DNA of 40,996 nucleotides, taken from Candidatus Melainabacteria bacterium. GTDB taxonomy: Bacteria > Cyanobacteriota > Vampirovibrionia > Obscuribacterales > Obscuribacteraceae. Each line of letters opens with the position of its first letter. The stretch's first letter is position 1. The translations under genes were made by a program, and so were the position numbers. The stretch spans positions 1 to 40,996 of the forward strand of contig DTSE01000080.1 of NCBI GenBank assembly GCA_012965515.1, written 5' to 3'. Shown here piece after piece: positions 18,395 through 26,396 of this stretch. The notes under the pieces are model-generated. The model saw nothing but the letters and a program-made list of their open reading frames with translations. It ran no database searches and was not told the origin of the DNA.

Positions 18395-19699
18395 CTAGTA
18401 CTGAAACTTGATCACGCTGTTAACGGGATCGACAACATATGGTCGATCGCCAAAAAACTTCGGACCAATTAGCAGGCAGTCCAATCCGTTCGCGAAATTG
18501 ACTCGCGCATACTTCCTTATGATCGGACCAATCTCCGCGCGTTCCGCAAAGAAGCCGTCTGAGTTGTGCTGTATGCCTAAAGGCTGAACCATCCACATCG
18601 GCATCACAAGTCCGTCCGGCGCGCATCCGGTGTCAAATGTGGTACGTGTCGGTTTGCCGTTGACCATTACTTCAACGATCATGCAGTTCTTTTCGCGGAT
18701 AAACGGAACCGTATATTTGTCGTTCGATTTACTACTCTCTGAGACGGCTAGCGCTTTTACATTCCCTGGCTGTGTCGCAAGTTTTCTTGGTCCTGCACTT
18801 TCAGTCGCTTTGCCACTCTTTGCATTAACCTGGCCGCCAACAGAAGCCGATGCCGAAGCGACGTCCGAGCCTTGGTAAGGAGCCTTCGACATACGCACAT
18901 AAAAGCCGTCAATCTCGTACGTATACTCTTTGAAGAAATTCTGCCCGATGACTGAAACACCAGGTTCGCGCGACAACATAATTACGCATTGCCTGGTAAT
19001 CTTGTCGACTGAAACCTCGCCTGTAACAAGCCTCATGTACTCGACACCATGCGGTCTACCGATAGGGATCACCGGTGCCTTTTCCAACTCAGCTTTGCTA
19101 AAAAGATTTGGATGGTCAGCGATGCTGACTGCGCAAAGACTTGCGCCGGTATCAAATATGATATCGAGGTATTCGCCCTTTACCTTGGCTTGAACATGCA
19201 TATGTCCGTTTTGCATTTGAAAGGGAATTCGAGCGCTTTTCGGCAATGCGGCCCATTGCTCCTCCGTGAGATGATTTTCCAACTTCGCCTTTAGCGCGTC
19301 GGCAGCCGACATTGGCTCCAACCTCGTTGGCCCGGAGGACTTCCCGGTTGGGGTAGCAGAAGCACTGGCTCCAATTTGCTGAAGGCGACCTAAATATGTG
19401 TTAGCCAAATCCGCTTCAGATGTATTGGGAAAATTCTTGCTTATATGGCGAAACAACTCAATCGCCTTTGGTTCTTGCTTAAGCCCCAGATAGCTCAAAG
19501 CCAAATAATATGTAGCTGTTACATTCCCCTTCTGCGCAGCTTGGGTAAAATGCCCGATTGCGACCGCGTAATTCTTTTGACCGTAGGCGGCAGTGCCACG
19601 CTGAAACTCATCCATGCCTGCCTGAGCCAAACAGCTGGGCGCACAGTGCAGCAACACCAGCCCAAAAGTCAAAGCAGCAAGAAAACAAAGTTTCGGCAC
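18395..19699 (-). CDS. secreted TPR protein with two retropepsin-like aspartyl protease lobes
   Basis: 434 residues from a GTG start at 19699. The start is chosen because AAGAGG lies six bases upstream and the first 26 residues form a clean signal peptide (PKLCFLAALTFGLVLLHCAPSCLAQA); a longer frame to 19840 is open but lacks these. Then TPR/Sel1-like repeats (~30-110), a first retropepsin-like lobe with Asp183 in DIIFDTGASLCAVS, a Ser/Ala/Lys-rich linker, and a second lobe with Asp356 in TTFDTGCAPDGLV. Retropepsins normally need two chains; here both DTG motifs are on one chain. Probably an exported protease or peptide-binding protein. Confidence 0.85.
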   Translation of the reverse strand: MPKLCFLAALTFGLVLLHCAPSCLAQAGMDEFQRGTAAYGQKNYAVAIGHFTQAAQKGNVTATYYLALSYLGLKQEPKAIELFRHISKNFPNTSEADLANTYLGRLQQIGASASATPTGKSSGPTRLEPMSAADALKAKLENHLTEEQWAALPKSARIPFQMQNGHMHVQAKVKGEYLDIIFDTGASLCAVSIADHPNLFSKAELEKAPVIPIGRPHGVEYMRLVTGEVSVDKITRQCVIMLSREPGVSVIGQNFFKEYTYEIDGFYVRMSKAPYQGSDVASASASVGGQVNAKSGKATESAGPRKLATQPGNVKALAVSESSKSNDKYTVPFIREKNCMIVEVMVNGKPTRTTFDTGCAPDGLVMPMWMVQPLGIQHNSDGFFAERAEIGPIIRKYARVNFANGLDCLLIGPKFFGDRPYVVDPVNSVIKFQY

Positions 19700-19718
19700 T
19701 CTAAACCTCTTACCACAT

Positions 19719-19747
19719 TGTATAAACCCCAGCCACGGCTGCTCCAA
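19719..19747 (-). promoter_or_regulatory. possible promoter of the aspartyl protease gene
   Basis: On the minus strand TTGGAG (-35, 19742-19747) and TATACA (-10, 19719-19724) are spaced by 17 nt, and the start codon follows about 20 nt after the -10. The position supports the GTG start at 19699. Confidence 0.4.
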
Positions 19748-19856
19748 TCGTTTTATCCACAAACATTTCAACTCTCTATCGGCAGGACCAGCTCGGGAAT
19801 AAATCCAAAGGGCCCAGCGTCTCAATTCGTGGAAGCCCAATCGAACCGCCGCTTAT

Positions 19857-20435
19857 ATGAAATCGCCCCAAGAATCCGCTGACGAAAAGTTTGAGGAATT
19901 GGCACTGCAATATGCGGTGCCCCTGTTTCAACTTGCATACTCGCGAGTAGGAAACGTCCACGACGCCGAAGACATTGTGCAAGGGACCTACCTGAAAGCG
20001 TACAAAAATTTCCACAAATTTAGGCATGAAACGAGCATCAAGAACTGGCTATGCCAGATTCTCATCAATACAATCCGCGACCATTTCCGCAAAGGGGGGC
20101 GCACCATCGATACTGTGGCATGGGACGACTCTATTGAACTTGACGAAACATTGTCAGAGGACGGTCCGGAGAAAAATTTATGCGACTCGGAGATTCACCC
20201 AGAGCTAATGATGGCGCTTTCTGCATTGCCCGAACAATTGCAAGTCCCCCTTTTGCTGCGCGAAATTGAAGAAGCTAGCTATGAAGAAATCGCACAGATC
20301 CTCGATGTGCCGAAGGGAACGGTAATGTCCAGACTGTTTCGCGCCCGCAGCTTGTTACGCAAGAAACTTTGCAACCTCAAAGCCGCACCGGCGCCGAAAG
20401 TAATTGATTCAGAACCCGATTGTGAAAGAGGCTAA
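19857..20435 (+). CDS. ECF-type RNA polymerase sigma factor
   Basis: 192 residues. Region 2 at ~20-82 ([34 protein letters not shown], then [19 protein letters not shown]) and region 4 at ~115-172 ([48 protein letters not shown]). It lacks region 3, as expected for group 4 sigma factors. It directs core polymerase to an unknown regulon. ECF genes are usually followed by an anti-sigma gene; here a zinc anti-sigma domain begins 2 nt after the stop, but inside the rpoD reading frame. The ribosome site is weak. Confidence 0.93.
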   Translation: MKSPQESADEKFEELALQYAVPLFQLAYSRVGNVHDAEDIVQGTYLKAYKNFHKFRHETSIKNWLCQILINTIRDHFRKGGRTIDTVAWDDSIELDETLSEDGPEKNLCDSEIHPELMMALSALPEQLQVPLLLREIEEASYEEIAQILDVPKGTVMSRLFRARSLLRKKLCNLKAAPAPKVIDSEPDCERG

Positions 20436-20437
20436 AA

Positions 20438-21757
20438 ATGAATTGTAACGACGCAATCCCGCTACTGGAGCTGATGTTGGACGATGAAGCCGGCACAGAA
20501 ACCTCGGCCGGGGTGGTCAAACATCTCGACCTATGTTTAACCTGCCAGGGGTCATGGGCAGACAGTCTTCAGGTGCGTCAACAGCTTCGGGATTTTCGCA
20601 ATGACATCCCGATTCCGATAGGATTTAAGGAACGGTTACGGGATATACTTTCCCAAACCGTAACCGAGCGGAAATTTGCTACTGTTGATTCAGGGCACAT
20701 TAAAGCGGAGACCAAGGCCGGCGGCGGCAGGAAGGAAAAAATGGCGAAAAAGCCAACATCCAAGCGAGAATCTTCATCAAGTTCTTCCACTTTTGAAGCG
20801 AAACCCTCACCGGAGGGCGAAGACGAGAACGACGACTCTGAGGAAGATGCCGCCTTTGCGATTGAAGACGACGAAGTTTCCGAGGAAGACGTCAATATCC
20901 AGACCCTGCAGGGCGGATTAACCGACGGCGACCCGATTCGCATGTATTTGCGTGAAATCGGCACCATTCCACTGTTGAAAGCCGACCAGGAAATCGAACT
21001 GGCCAGAAAGATCGAACAGGGCGGCGCTGAAGGAGCTGTGGCAAAACGTCAGTTGGTGCAAGCCAACTTGCGTCTCGTCGTGTCGATAGCCAAACGCTAT
21101 GCAGGACGCGGCATGCAGCTTCTTGATTTGATTCAGGAAGGCAATTTAGGTTTGATACGTGCAGCCGAAAAGTTCGACTACGAGCGCGGTTACAAGTTCA
21201 GCACATACGCAACATGGTGGATTCGCCAGGCAATCACGCGCGCAATCGCTGACCAGGCACGGACAATCCGCATTCCCGTGCACATGGTTGAAACCATCAA
21301 CAAAATCAAGAAAGCCACACGGCAACTGGCGCAAGACAAGGGCAGAAAGCCGACCGAGGAAGAAATTGCCCAGGTCATGGAAATCAGCGTCAGCAAGTTG
21401 CGCGAAATTATCAAAATGTCGGCAGAGCCGGTCTCTCTGGAGACTCCGGTCGGCAAAGAAGACGACAGCAAACTCGGTGACTTCGTCGAAGACACTGATG
21501 CAGCGACGCCTGCGTCCAGTATTACGCAAGAATTGCTGCGCGAGGACATCATCGAAGTTATGGCAGGTCTGGCACCGCGCGAACGCGACGTGCTGAGACT
21601 GCGCTTCGGCTTGGACGATGGTCGCCAGCGCACCCTTGAAGAAGTCGGTCAGCTGTTCGGCGTTACACGTGAGCGTATCAGACAGATTGAAGCCAAAGCT
21701 TTGAGAAAACTGCGCCACCCTAACCGTTCTCGCAAACTCAGAGAGTATCTGGACTAG
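20438..21757 (+). CDS. rpoD: zinc anti-sigma (ZAS) domain fused to housekeeping sigma factor RpoD
   Basis: 439 residues in one uninterrupted frame. Residues 1-~75 match a ZAS/zf-HC2 anti-sigma domain: Cys3, then His29-x3-Cys33-x2-Cys36 (KHLDLCLTC), followed by a basic helix. A linker with a Ser run and an acidic run follows (~105-150). From ~163 comes a full group 1 sigma factor: region 1.2 ([16 protein letters not shown]), region 2 ([45 protein letters not shown]), region 3, and region 4 ([34 protein letters not shown]). Met102 (ATG at 20741) has its own strong ribosome site, so a 338-residue plain RpoD may also be made. The ECF gene is 2 nt upstream. Confidence 0.9.
   Translation: MNCNDAIPLLELMLDDEAGTETSAGVVKHLDLCLTCQGSWADSLQVRQQLRDFRNDIPIPIGFKERLRDILSQTVTERKFATVDSGHIKAETKAGGGRKEKMAKKPTSKRESSSSSSTFEAKPSPEGEDENDDSEEDAAFAIEDDEVSEEDVNIQTLQGGLTDGDPIRMYLREIGTIPLLKADQEIELARKIEQGGAEGAVAKRQLVQANLRLVVSIAKRYAGRGMQLLDLIQEGNLGLIRAAEKFDYERGYKFSTYATWWIRQAITRAIADQARTIRIPVHMVETINKIKKATRQLAQDKGRKPTEEEIAQVMEISVSKLREIIKMSAEPVSLETPVGKEDDSKLGDFVEDTDAATPASSITQELLREDIIEVMAGLAPRERDVLRLRFGLDDGRQRTLEEVGQLFGVTRERIRQIEAKALRKLRHPNRSRKLREYLD
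20729..20743 (+). promoter_or_regulatory. internal ribosome-binding site and start codon for short RpoD
   Basis: AGGAAGG (20729-20735) lies five bases before an in-frame ATG (20741-20743), the best Shine-Dalgarno in this operon. Initiation here would give a sigma factor starting [10 protein letters not shown] without the zinc domain. Confidence 0.6.
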
Positions 21758-21758
21758 C

Positions 21759-22475
21759 TTAGGTTTTCGCCAAATTTCGTTTGCAGAGGGCTATGTTCTC
21801 TGCCATTTCGGCTGCGTCGCCTTCTGGATCGTACTGTTGGTCCACGTCAACCAAACTGTAAACCTCTAATGCTTGCTTCCATTCTCCACGTAAAACGAAG
21901 CAGTGAGCCCTGTAGAGAACAGCGACACAGCAGCATTGAACATCGGACTCATTGTCTTCATCCGACCAATACACAGCTTCATCAAGCCATTTTTCCGCTT
22001 TCTCAATAAGAATTCCGTTGTCTCTCCGTCGAGAAGCTTCACGGTAGAAACTTATCCCCATACCGAGGGCGAAACCGGAATTCTCCAGGTCTTCATCCAT
22101 CACTCGTTTCATAACAGACTCTAAGCCAGCTAGTATCTCGCTACGTTCAGATTCTTCCCGCGCAGGATCCGATAACATCTGATCCGCCAATATTGTCCAA
22201 GTAGCGAAGGTTCCACGGTGTTCATCGGGCCCGTCTTCTTCTAGCATTCGCTCATAAATTGTGCAAACTTGCTTCCAGGAGAGCTCTTCAGTAAGAACGT
22301 AGGCAAGTGCTTGCAGCCGTGAACTCGAATCCATCTCTATTTCAGCGGTTTTCGCTAAATATTCGGACAACGACGAAGCACTTACATCCACTGGAATATC
22401 AATGACTTGCCCTGACTTGATTAGCTCACTCAATTTGTTTGAAGCCGCACTGAGCCTTGTGAGGTACTCGTCCAA
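21759..22475 (-). CDS. hypothetical helical-repeat (TPR-like) protein
   Basis: 238 residues, acidic, with no signal or membrane segment. Helical repeats are suggested by ALAYVLTEELSWKQVCTIYERML, AEKWLDEAVYWS and LYRAHCFVLRGEWKQALEVYSLV near the C-terminus, the last being a plain TPR-like pair. No family recognised. The start is TTG at 22475, supported by AAAGGAG eight bases upstream. Its stop lies one base from the rpoD stop on the other strand, so the two transcripts must run into each other's genes. Confidence 0.65.
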   Translation of the reverse strand: MDEYLTRLSAASNKLSELIKSGQVIDIPVDVSASSLSEYLAKTAEIEMDSSSRLQALAYVLTEELSWKQVCTIYERMLEEDGPDEHRGTFATWTILADQMLSDPAREESERSEILAGLESVMKRVMDEDLENSGFALGMGISFYREASRRRDNGILIEKAEKWLDEAVYWSDEDNESDVQCCCVAVLYRAHCFVLRGEWKQALEVYSLVDVDQQYDPEGDAAEMAENIALCKRNLAKT

Positions 22476-22528
22476 CCGACTCTCTCCTTTGAAGTAGACT
22501 AAAGTATATTGGTATCTCGAAAGTTGAA

Positions 22529-23347
22529 GTGCGATACCGAAATCTCATCATCTTTGGAATCACGGCCGCAACGTCGTTCGGCGCTATCCTAATTTTTGTT
22601 CGTGGCTCATTGAAAAAACGTCTGATCATTGGAATTGTGACCGTCGCCGCATTAGCGTGTGCGGCGCTTTTCCTGCGTAGTCCTATCAAAGAAGCGATGA
22701 TGCAGGTGCCCGCACTTCGCCCGCTGCTGGGCAAGAAAACAGTTAGCGACCAAATCCAAACATATGGAGAGGTCGCAAGAGCCAGACTCAATGCGATGTT
22801 CAAAGAGAAAGGGTTTACCTACCCACCAGCAAAACTCGCCATGCTTGCCTTCAAAGACAAGCGAATACTGGAAGTTTACGTTGGTTCTGCTGATGGAAAT
22901 TTTCAGCACTTGCACACATATCCAGTTTTGGGAGCCAGCGGAAAGCTAGGCCCCAAGCTACGCGAAGGCGACTTCCAAGTACCGGAAGGGGTCTATCGCC
23001 TGGAGTCTCTAGAGCCAAACACGCCTTACCATCTGGCTCTTCGCTTAAATTACCCGAACGATTTCGATTTGGAACACGCGCGAATTGACGGCAGATCCAA
23101 GCCAGGAAGCGACATTCTGATACATGGCTCCAACGGGTCTGTGGGCTGTCTCGCCATGGGTGACGTCGCGTCAGAGGATCTATTCGTGCTGGCGAACGAC
23201 ACACGGGATCACAACATCGCAATCATCATCTGTCCGGTCGACCTTCGCAATTTCGAGCCGCCGCCTGCCTCGCCCAACGATCCAGTCTGGCTGCCGACCC
23301 TGTATCAGGAAATAAGCAAGGCCCTGAAGAACTATCCAGCCCACTAA
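22529..23347 (+). CDS. L,D-transpeptidase (YkuD/YafK-like), membrane-anchored
   Basis: 272 residues. Two N-terminal hydrophobic helices (~4-24 and ~32-50), then a YkuD domain: REGDFQVPEGVYRL and the catalytic signature HGSNGSVGCLAMGD with His199 and Cys207. Such enzymes cross-link peptidoglycan stem peptides or act on related bonds in the envelope through an acyl-Cys intermediate. The YafK/DpaA subgroup has this H-G-S-x2-S-x-G-C-x3-x-D form and may cleave rather than form cross-links. The GTG start at 22529 lacks a clear ribosome site, so the exact N-terminus is uncertain. Confidence 0.88.
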   Translation: MRYRNLIIFGITAATSFGAILIFVRGSLKKRLIIGIVTVAALACAALFLRSPIKEAMMQVPALRPLLGKKTVSDQIQTYGEVARARLNAMFKEKGFTYPPAKLAMLAFKDKRILEVYVGSADGNFQHLHTYPVLGASGKLGPKLREGDFQVPEGVYRLESLEPNTPYHLALRLNYPNDFDLEHARIDGRSKPGSDILIHGSNGSVGCLAMGDVASEDLFVLANDTRDHNIAIIICPVDLRNFEPPPASPNDPVWLPTLYQEISKALKNYPAH

Positions 23348-23400
23348 GCCGGTTTTCCAACCAGGGCATTCCTCTATATGAACCGAAAATTTTGCGCGGC

Positions 23401-23447
23401 ATTTTTACCCGGGCAATATTGACAGCATATTTTTACCCGGGTAGAAT
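23401..23447 (+). promoter_or_regulatory. strong sigma-70 promoter with repeated TTTTTACCCGGG operator
   Basis: TTGACA (23419-23424) and TAGAAT (23442-23447) are spaced by exactly 17 nt, a near-consensus promoter. The 13-base ATTTTTACCCGGG occurs twice, at 23401-23413 upstream of the -35 and at 23429-23441 filling the spacer; the second copy extends to the palindrome TACCCGGGTA. The start-to-start spacing is 28 nt. A protein bound to these sites would block polymerase; the DUF2239 product is the obvious candidate. Confidence 0.8.
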
Positions 23448-23479
23448 TATCTCTTGAAGACAGACCAAGGATTTAGATC

Positions 23480-24082
23480 GTGAGCGTAGTGGATACCAAA
23501 GAAAAAACCTGCACCTCGTTCGCCGGGCTTAAGATGATCGCTTCAGGCGATCTCAAGCACGTAGCCCAAGCGACTAAAAAAGCGATTGATGGTGGCGAAC
23601 GAGAGTTTGTTTTGATCTTCGACGACAGCACCGCACAGCCAATTGAAATTGACTTTCGTGGAACGCCAAAAGATGTTCTCGCACGCTTAAATGAAGCAGC
23701 AACCGGCGAAGTAAAGAGCCACGAACAATCCCGTGGACCGGGGCGACCGAAGCTTGGCGTGGTGGCACGCGAAGTGACTCTACTGCCGCGACACTGGGAT
23801 TGGTTGAACAGCCAGCCCGGTGGAGCTTCTGTGGCGCTGAGAAAATTGGTTGACGAGGCGAGACATGCAAATGCAGACAAGGATACAATTCGACAGTCAC
23901 AGGAGGCTGCGTATCGATTTATGTCCGCAATGGCGGGTAACTTGCCGGGATTTGAAGAGTCGACGCGCGCATTGTTCGCCAGCGACGAAACAAAGTTCAA
24001 TGAGCTGACAAAAGATTGGCCGGTAGATGTTCGTCGATATGCACAAAAACTGGCTGGTGCCGCGTTGCGTCAAAGGGGTTAG
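23480..24082 (+). CDS. DUF2239 family protein, possible autoregulator
   Basis: 200 residues matching DUF2239 (COG3644) in wording: FAGLKMIASGDLKHVAQATKKAIDGG, VLIFDDSTAQPIEIDFRG, then RGPGRPKLGVVAREVTLLPRHWDWLNSQPGGASVALRKLVDEAR and RFMSAMAGNLPGFEESTRALFA. GPGRPK (86-91) is AT-hook-like, and VTLLPRHWDWL..QPGGASVALRKLVDEA (~99-127) reads like a ribbon-helix-helix DNA-binding unit. No function is established for the family; DNA binding is my inference. GTG start with AAGGA eight bases upstream, right behind the operator-bearing promoter. Confidence 0.85.
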   Translation: MSVVDTKEKTCTSFAGLKMIASGDLKHVAQATKKAIDGGEREFVLIFDDSTAQPIEIDFRGTPKDVLARLNEAATGEVKSHEQSRGPGRPKLGVVAREVTLLPRHWDWLNSQPGGASVALRKLVDEARHANADKDTIRQSQEAAYRFMSAMAGNLPGFEESTRALFASDETKFNELTKDWPVDVRRYAQKLAGAALRQRG

Positions 24083-24088
24083 TCGCGA

Positions 24089-25696
24089 TTGAATACGGCT
24101 TTCAAAATTCGCAAACGAGTTTCAACAATTCTATTTGCTGCGATGCTGGCATTAGGTTTCCACTCAACTATGGTATTAGCGGCTGATACCAGTGAAAAGA
24201 AACCGGAATTCTTTTACTGCGCAGATCGTTCTACTTTTCCATCTGGCCTCAAGTACTTTGACTATGACAGCCATCCATGGAAAGAGGAAGATAAAGCACT
24301 AGTTTCAAAACTCTTGGATGATATCCAAAAGGAAGCACCAGGAGTGGTGTCCCTCGCTTCTCAACACGGAGCAATTCCTCTTCTCAAAAGCCCCTACATT
24401 CCTTACAAAAACATATTGGGTAAGAATACAAACGCGCACGTTCTGGCTGTTGACGGTGCGCTATTCATAGCGGATAGCGCGGCAAGTCAAAAGGATTTGA
24501 AACGAATTCTCTTGCACGAGTTAGTGCATATGGCGGACCTCGGAAGACATGTTGCATACTCACAGGCTTGGTCTACTTATGCGCGTCCATCCCTGCAACG
24601 TGCGCGCCGACAAGTGAGCTGCCAATTCCTTTTGGATTCTAAGGCAGAAGATTTCGCAGAAACGCGCTGGCCATCCACCGAATCTTGCACCAGCTTCAAG
24701 GAATCACTCTGCGAACTCGCTTCAAGATATGTCCTCGATCCGAAGTTCAAGAAGGAACACAAAAAAGCAGCAACTGCAATTGCACCACTGTTAAATCCAA
24801 GCGAAACAGATCTCGAGTTCGCGAAGCATTTTATGGCCGGGCGACTTCATTTTAGGAACGACAAAACAGACGCAGCGATACCAGAGTTCGAACTTGCCGT
24901 AAAAGCTGATGCACTAGCACCATCTCCTCATGTATTTTTAGCGCAGTGCTGGTATGAGAAAAAAGACATTGGCAAAGCGCGTAACGAGCTGCAGAAAGCC
25001 AAAGCGCTTTTTGAGCAAGCACAAATCACGCTAACGGAGTCGTTGCATTGGAGAACGCTTTCCATGCTCGCGAACTCGTTGACATTGGACGAAAAATTCA
25101 GTGATGCAAAAACCATTCTCGACCGGCTCGCGGCCTCACGTTTTCAATATGATGCTTCCATGTTCTCTCGCCGCTCGCTATGCAATGAAAAGCTGGACAA
25201 TCTGCCGCAAGCACTGATTGATTTTTACACTTACGATTATCTCGTCAATCACTCCTTCGAACCAGCACACTACTTTGATTTCGTTGAAGACAAAGAATTT
25301 TTGCAAAACTTTCTAACGAAGTCATTTCCGAACGCGGACGGAAGACGCTCGCACGTTTTTTCAATTTGTTGGGAACGACTTGCGCAAACGGGGAAGGGAG
25401 AAGAACGAAACAAATTCATAGAAAACGCTCTGGCTGAGGTCAACAAGGCTTCCTCCAACGGTTACTACTCAAAGGACGAAGAGTTTGTGCGCAAACGGTA
25501 TTTGAGCTACTTAAAAGGCACCAAAAATAATGATTACGAAACATTGAAAGAAACAAATAAGAAGTCACTCCAAGAGTTCGAGCTGCTGCGCTATCTCTCA
25601 GGTAAGCCCCTGCCGGACAAGAACAGCGAAGAGTTCGCAAGAATTCTTCGGCGAATGAGTCCAACAGATCCCAAGGAAACAAAATGGTTGTTCTAA
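24089..25696 (+). CDS. secreted zinc metallopeptidase-like protein with TPR repeats
   Basis: 535 residues, TTG start. Signal peptide at 1-~31 (ILFAAMLALGFHSTMVLAA). A zincin motif HELVH at 143-147 (RILLHELVHMADLGRH), with a plausible third ligand Glu in SFKESLCELASRY about 55 residues on, the layout of gluzincins. From ~230 to 440 there are TPR-like repeats (AAIPEFELAVKADALAPSPHVFLAQCWYEKKD, SDAKTILDRLAAS). Likely exported or periplasmic; substrate unknown. It follows DUF2239 by 6 nt and overlaps the PhyH gene by 13 nt. Confidence 0.75.
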   Translation: MNTAFKIRKRVSTILFAAMLALGFHSTMVLAADTSEKKPEFFYCADRSTFPSGLKYFDYDSHPWKEEDKALVSKLLDDIQKEAPGVVSLASQHGAIPLLKSPYIPYKNILGKNTNAHVLAVDGALFIADSAASQKDLKRILLHELVHMADLGRHVAYSQAWSTYARPSLQRARRQVSCQFLLDSKAEDFAETRWPSTESCTSFKESLCELASRYVLDPKFKKEHKKAATAIAPLLNPSETDLEFAKHFMAGRLHFRNDKTDAAIPEFELAVKADALAPSPHVFLAQCWYEKKDIGKARNELQKAKALFEQAQITLTESLHWRTLSMLANSLTLDEKFSDAKTILDRLAASRFQYDASMFSRRSLCNEKLDNLPQALIDFYTYDYLVNHSFEPAHYFDFVEDKEFLQNFLTKSFPNADGRRSHVFSICWERLAQTGKGEERNKFIENALAEVNKASSNGYYSKDEEFVRKRYLSYLKGTKNNDYETLKETNKKSLQEFELLRYLSGKPLPDKNSEEFARILRRMSPTDPKETKWLF

Positions 25697-26394
25697 GTCA
25701 AACTGAACTAATTCAGGAGCTTGAACAAAGCGGCTTCGCCGTCATTCGCAATCCATTTTCAACTCATCACCTTGACCAACTGACAGACGAACTAGAATCC
25801 TTTCGCGATGCGCATAACTCCGCAGTTTCTGCCGGGTTTCGGAATTTATTGAAGGAGTGCCCTGCAGTCAGGGCATTTGCTGAGTCAAAAGAAATCCGTG
25901 AAATAGTGGTGGCACTTCAAGGAGAAAAGTCGAAAGCCGTTCGCTCCATTTTCTTTGACAAGACACCTGCGTCAAATTGGTATGTAACCTGGCACCAAGA
26001 TCTTTCAATCGCTGTTGAAAAGCGCATAGATACTGAAGGTTTCGGACCTTGGACTGTAAAAGATGGAACAACCCATACGCAACCGCCAAGAGAAATATTG
26101 GAACACATCGTCGCGCTGCGAATACATCTCGATTCGTGCCCGAGTGACAATGGTGCCATAAAATTCATAGCTGGTTCGCATAAAGATGGAATCATCGCTC
26201 CGGCTGATGTTCCAAACCGTGCCGAAACCAGCACCAGCACAATTTGCACTGCAGAAAGAGGCGACATTATTCTCATGCGCCCACTAATCCTGCACAGCTC
26301 TTCAAAATCAACAAAACCAGATCATCGCCGCGTTCTACACTTGGAATTTTCTGCAATCGACCTACCTAACGGGCTCAATTGGACAGAGGCATAG
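25684..26394 (+). CDS. phytanoyl-CoA dioxygenase (PhyH) family Fe(II)/2-oxoglutarate oxygenase
   Basis: 236 residues. The double-stranded beta-helix iron site is visible: His104-x-Asp106 (WHQD) and distal His204 (LILHSS), with the 2-oxoglutarate-binding Arg at ~215 (DHRRVLHLEF). GAIKFIAGSHKDG is the usual PhyH strand. Such enzymes hydroxylate, or with an altered Asp halogenate, small molecules, CoA thioesters or carrier-protein-bound acyl groups. The Asp is present, so hydroxylation is expected. An acyl-carrier-like gene starts 2 nt after its stop, which suggests a carrier-bound substrate. Confidence 0.9.
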   Translation: MVVLSQTELIQELEQSGFAVIRNPFSTHHLDQLTDELESFRDAHNSAVSAGFRNLLKECPAVRAFAESKEIREIVVALQGEKSKAVRSIFFDKTPASNWYVTWHQDLSIAVEKRIDTEGFGPWTVKDGTTHTQPPREILEHIVALRIHLDSCPSDNGAIKFIAGSHKDGIIAPADVPNRAETSTSTICTAERGDIILMRPLILHSSSKSTKPDHRRVLHLEFSAIDLPNGLNWTEA

Positions 26395-26396
26395 AG

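Noticed and set aside
19700-19840. Longer N-terminus for the aspartyl protease
   Set aside because: The GTG at 19699 has a good ribosome site, a signal peptide directly after it and a possible promoter just upstream.
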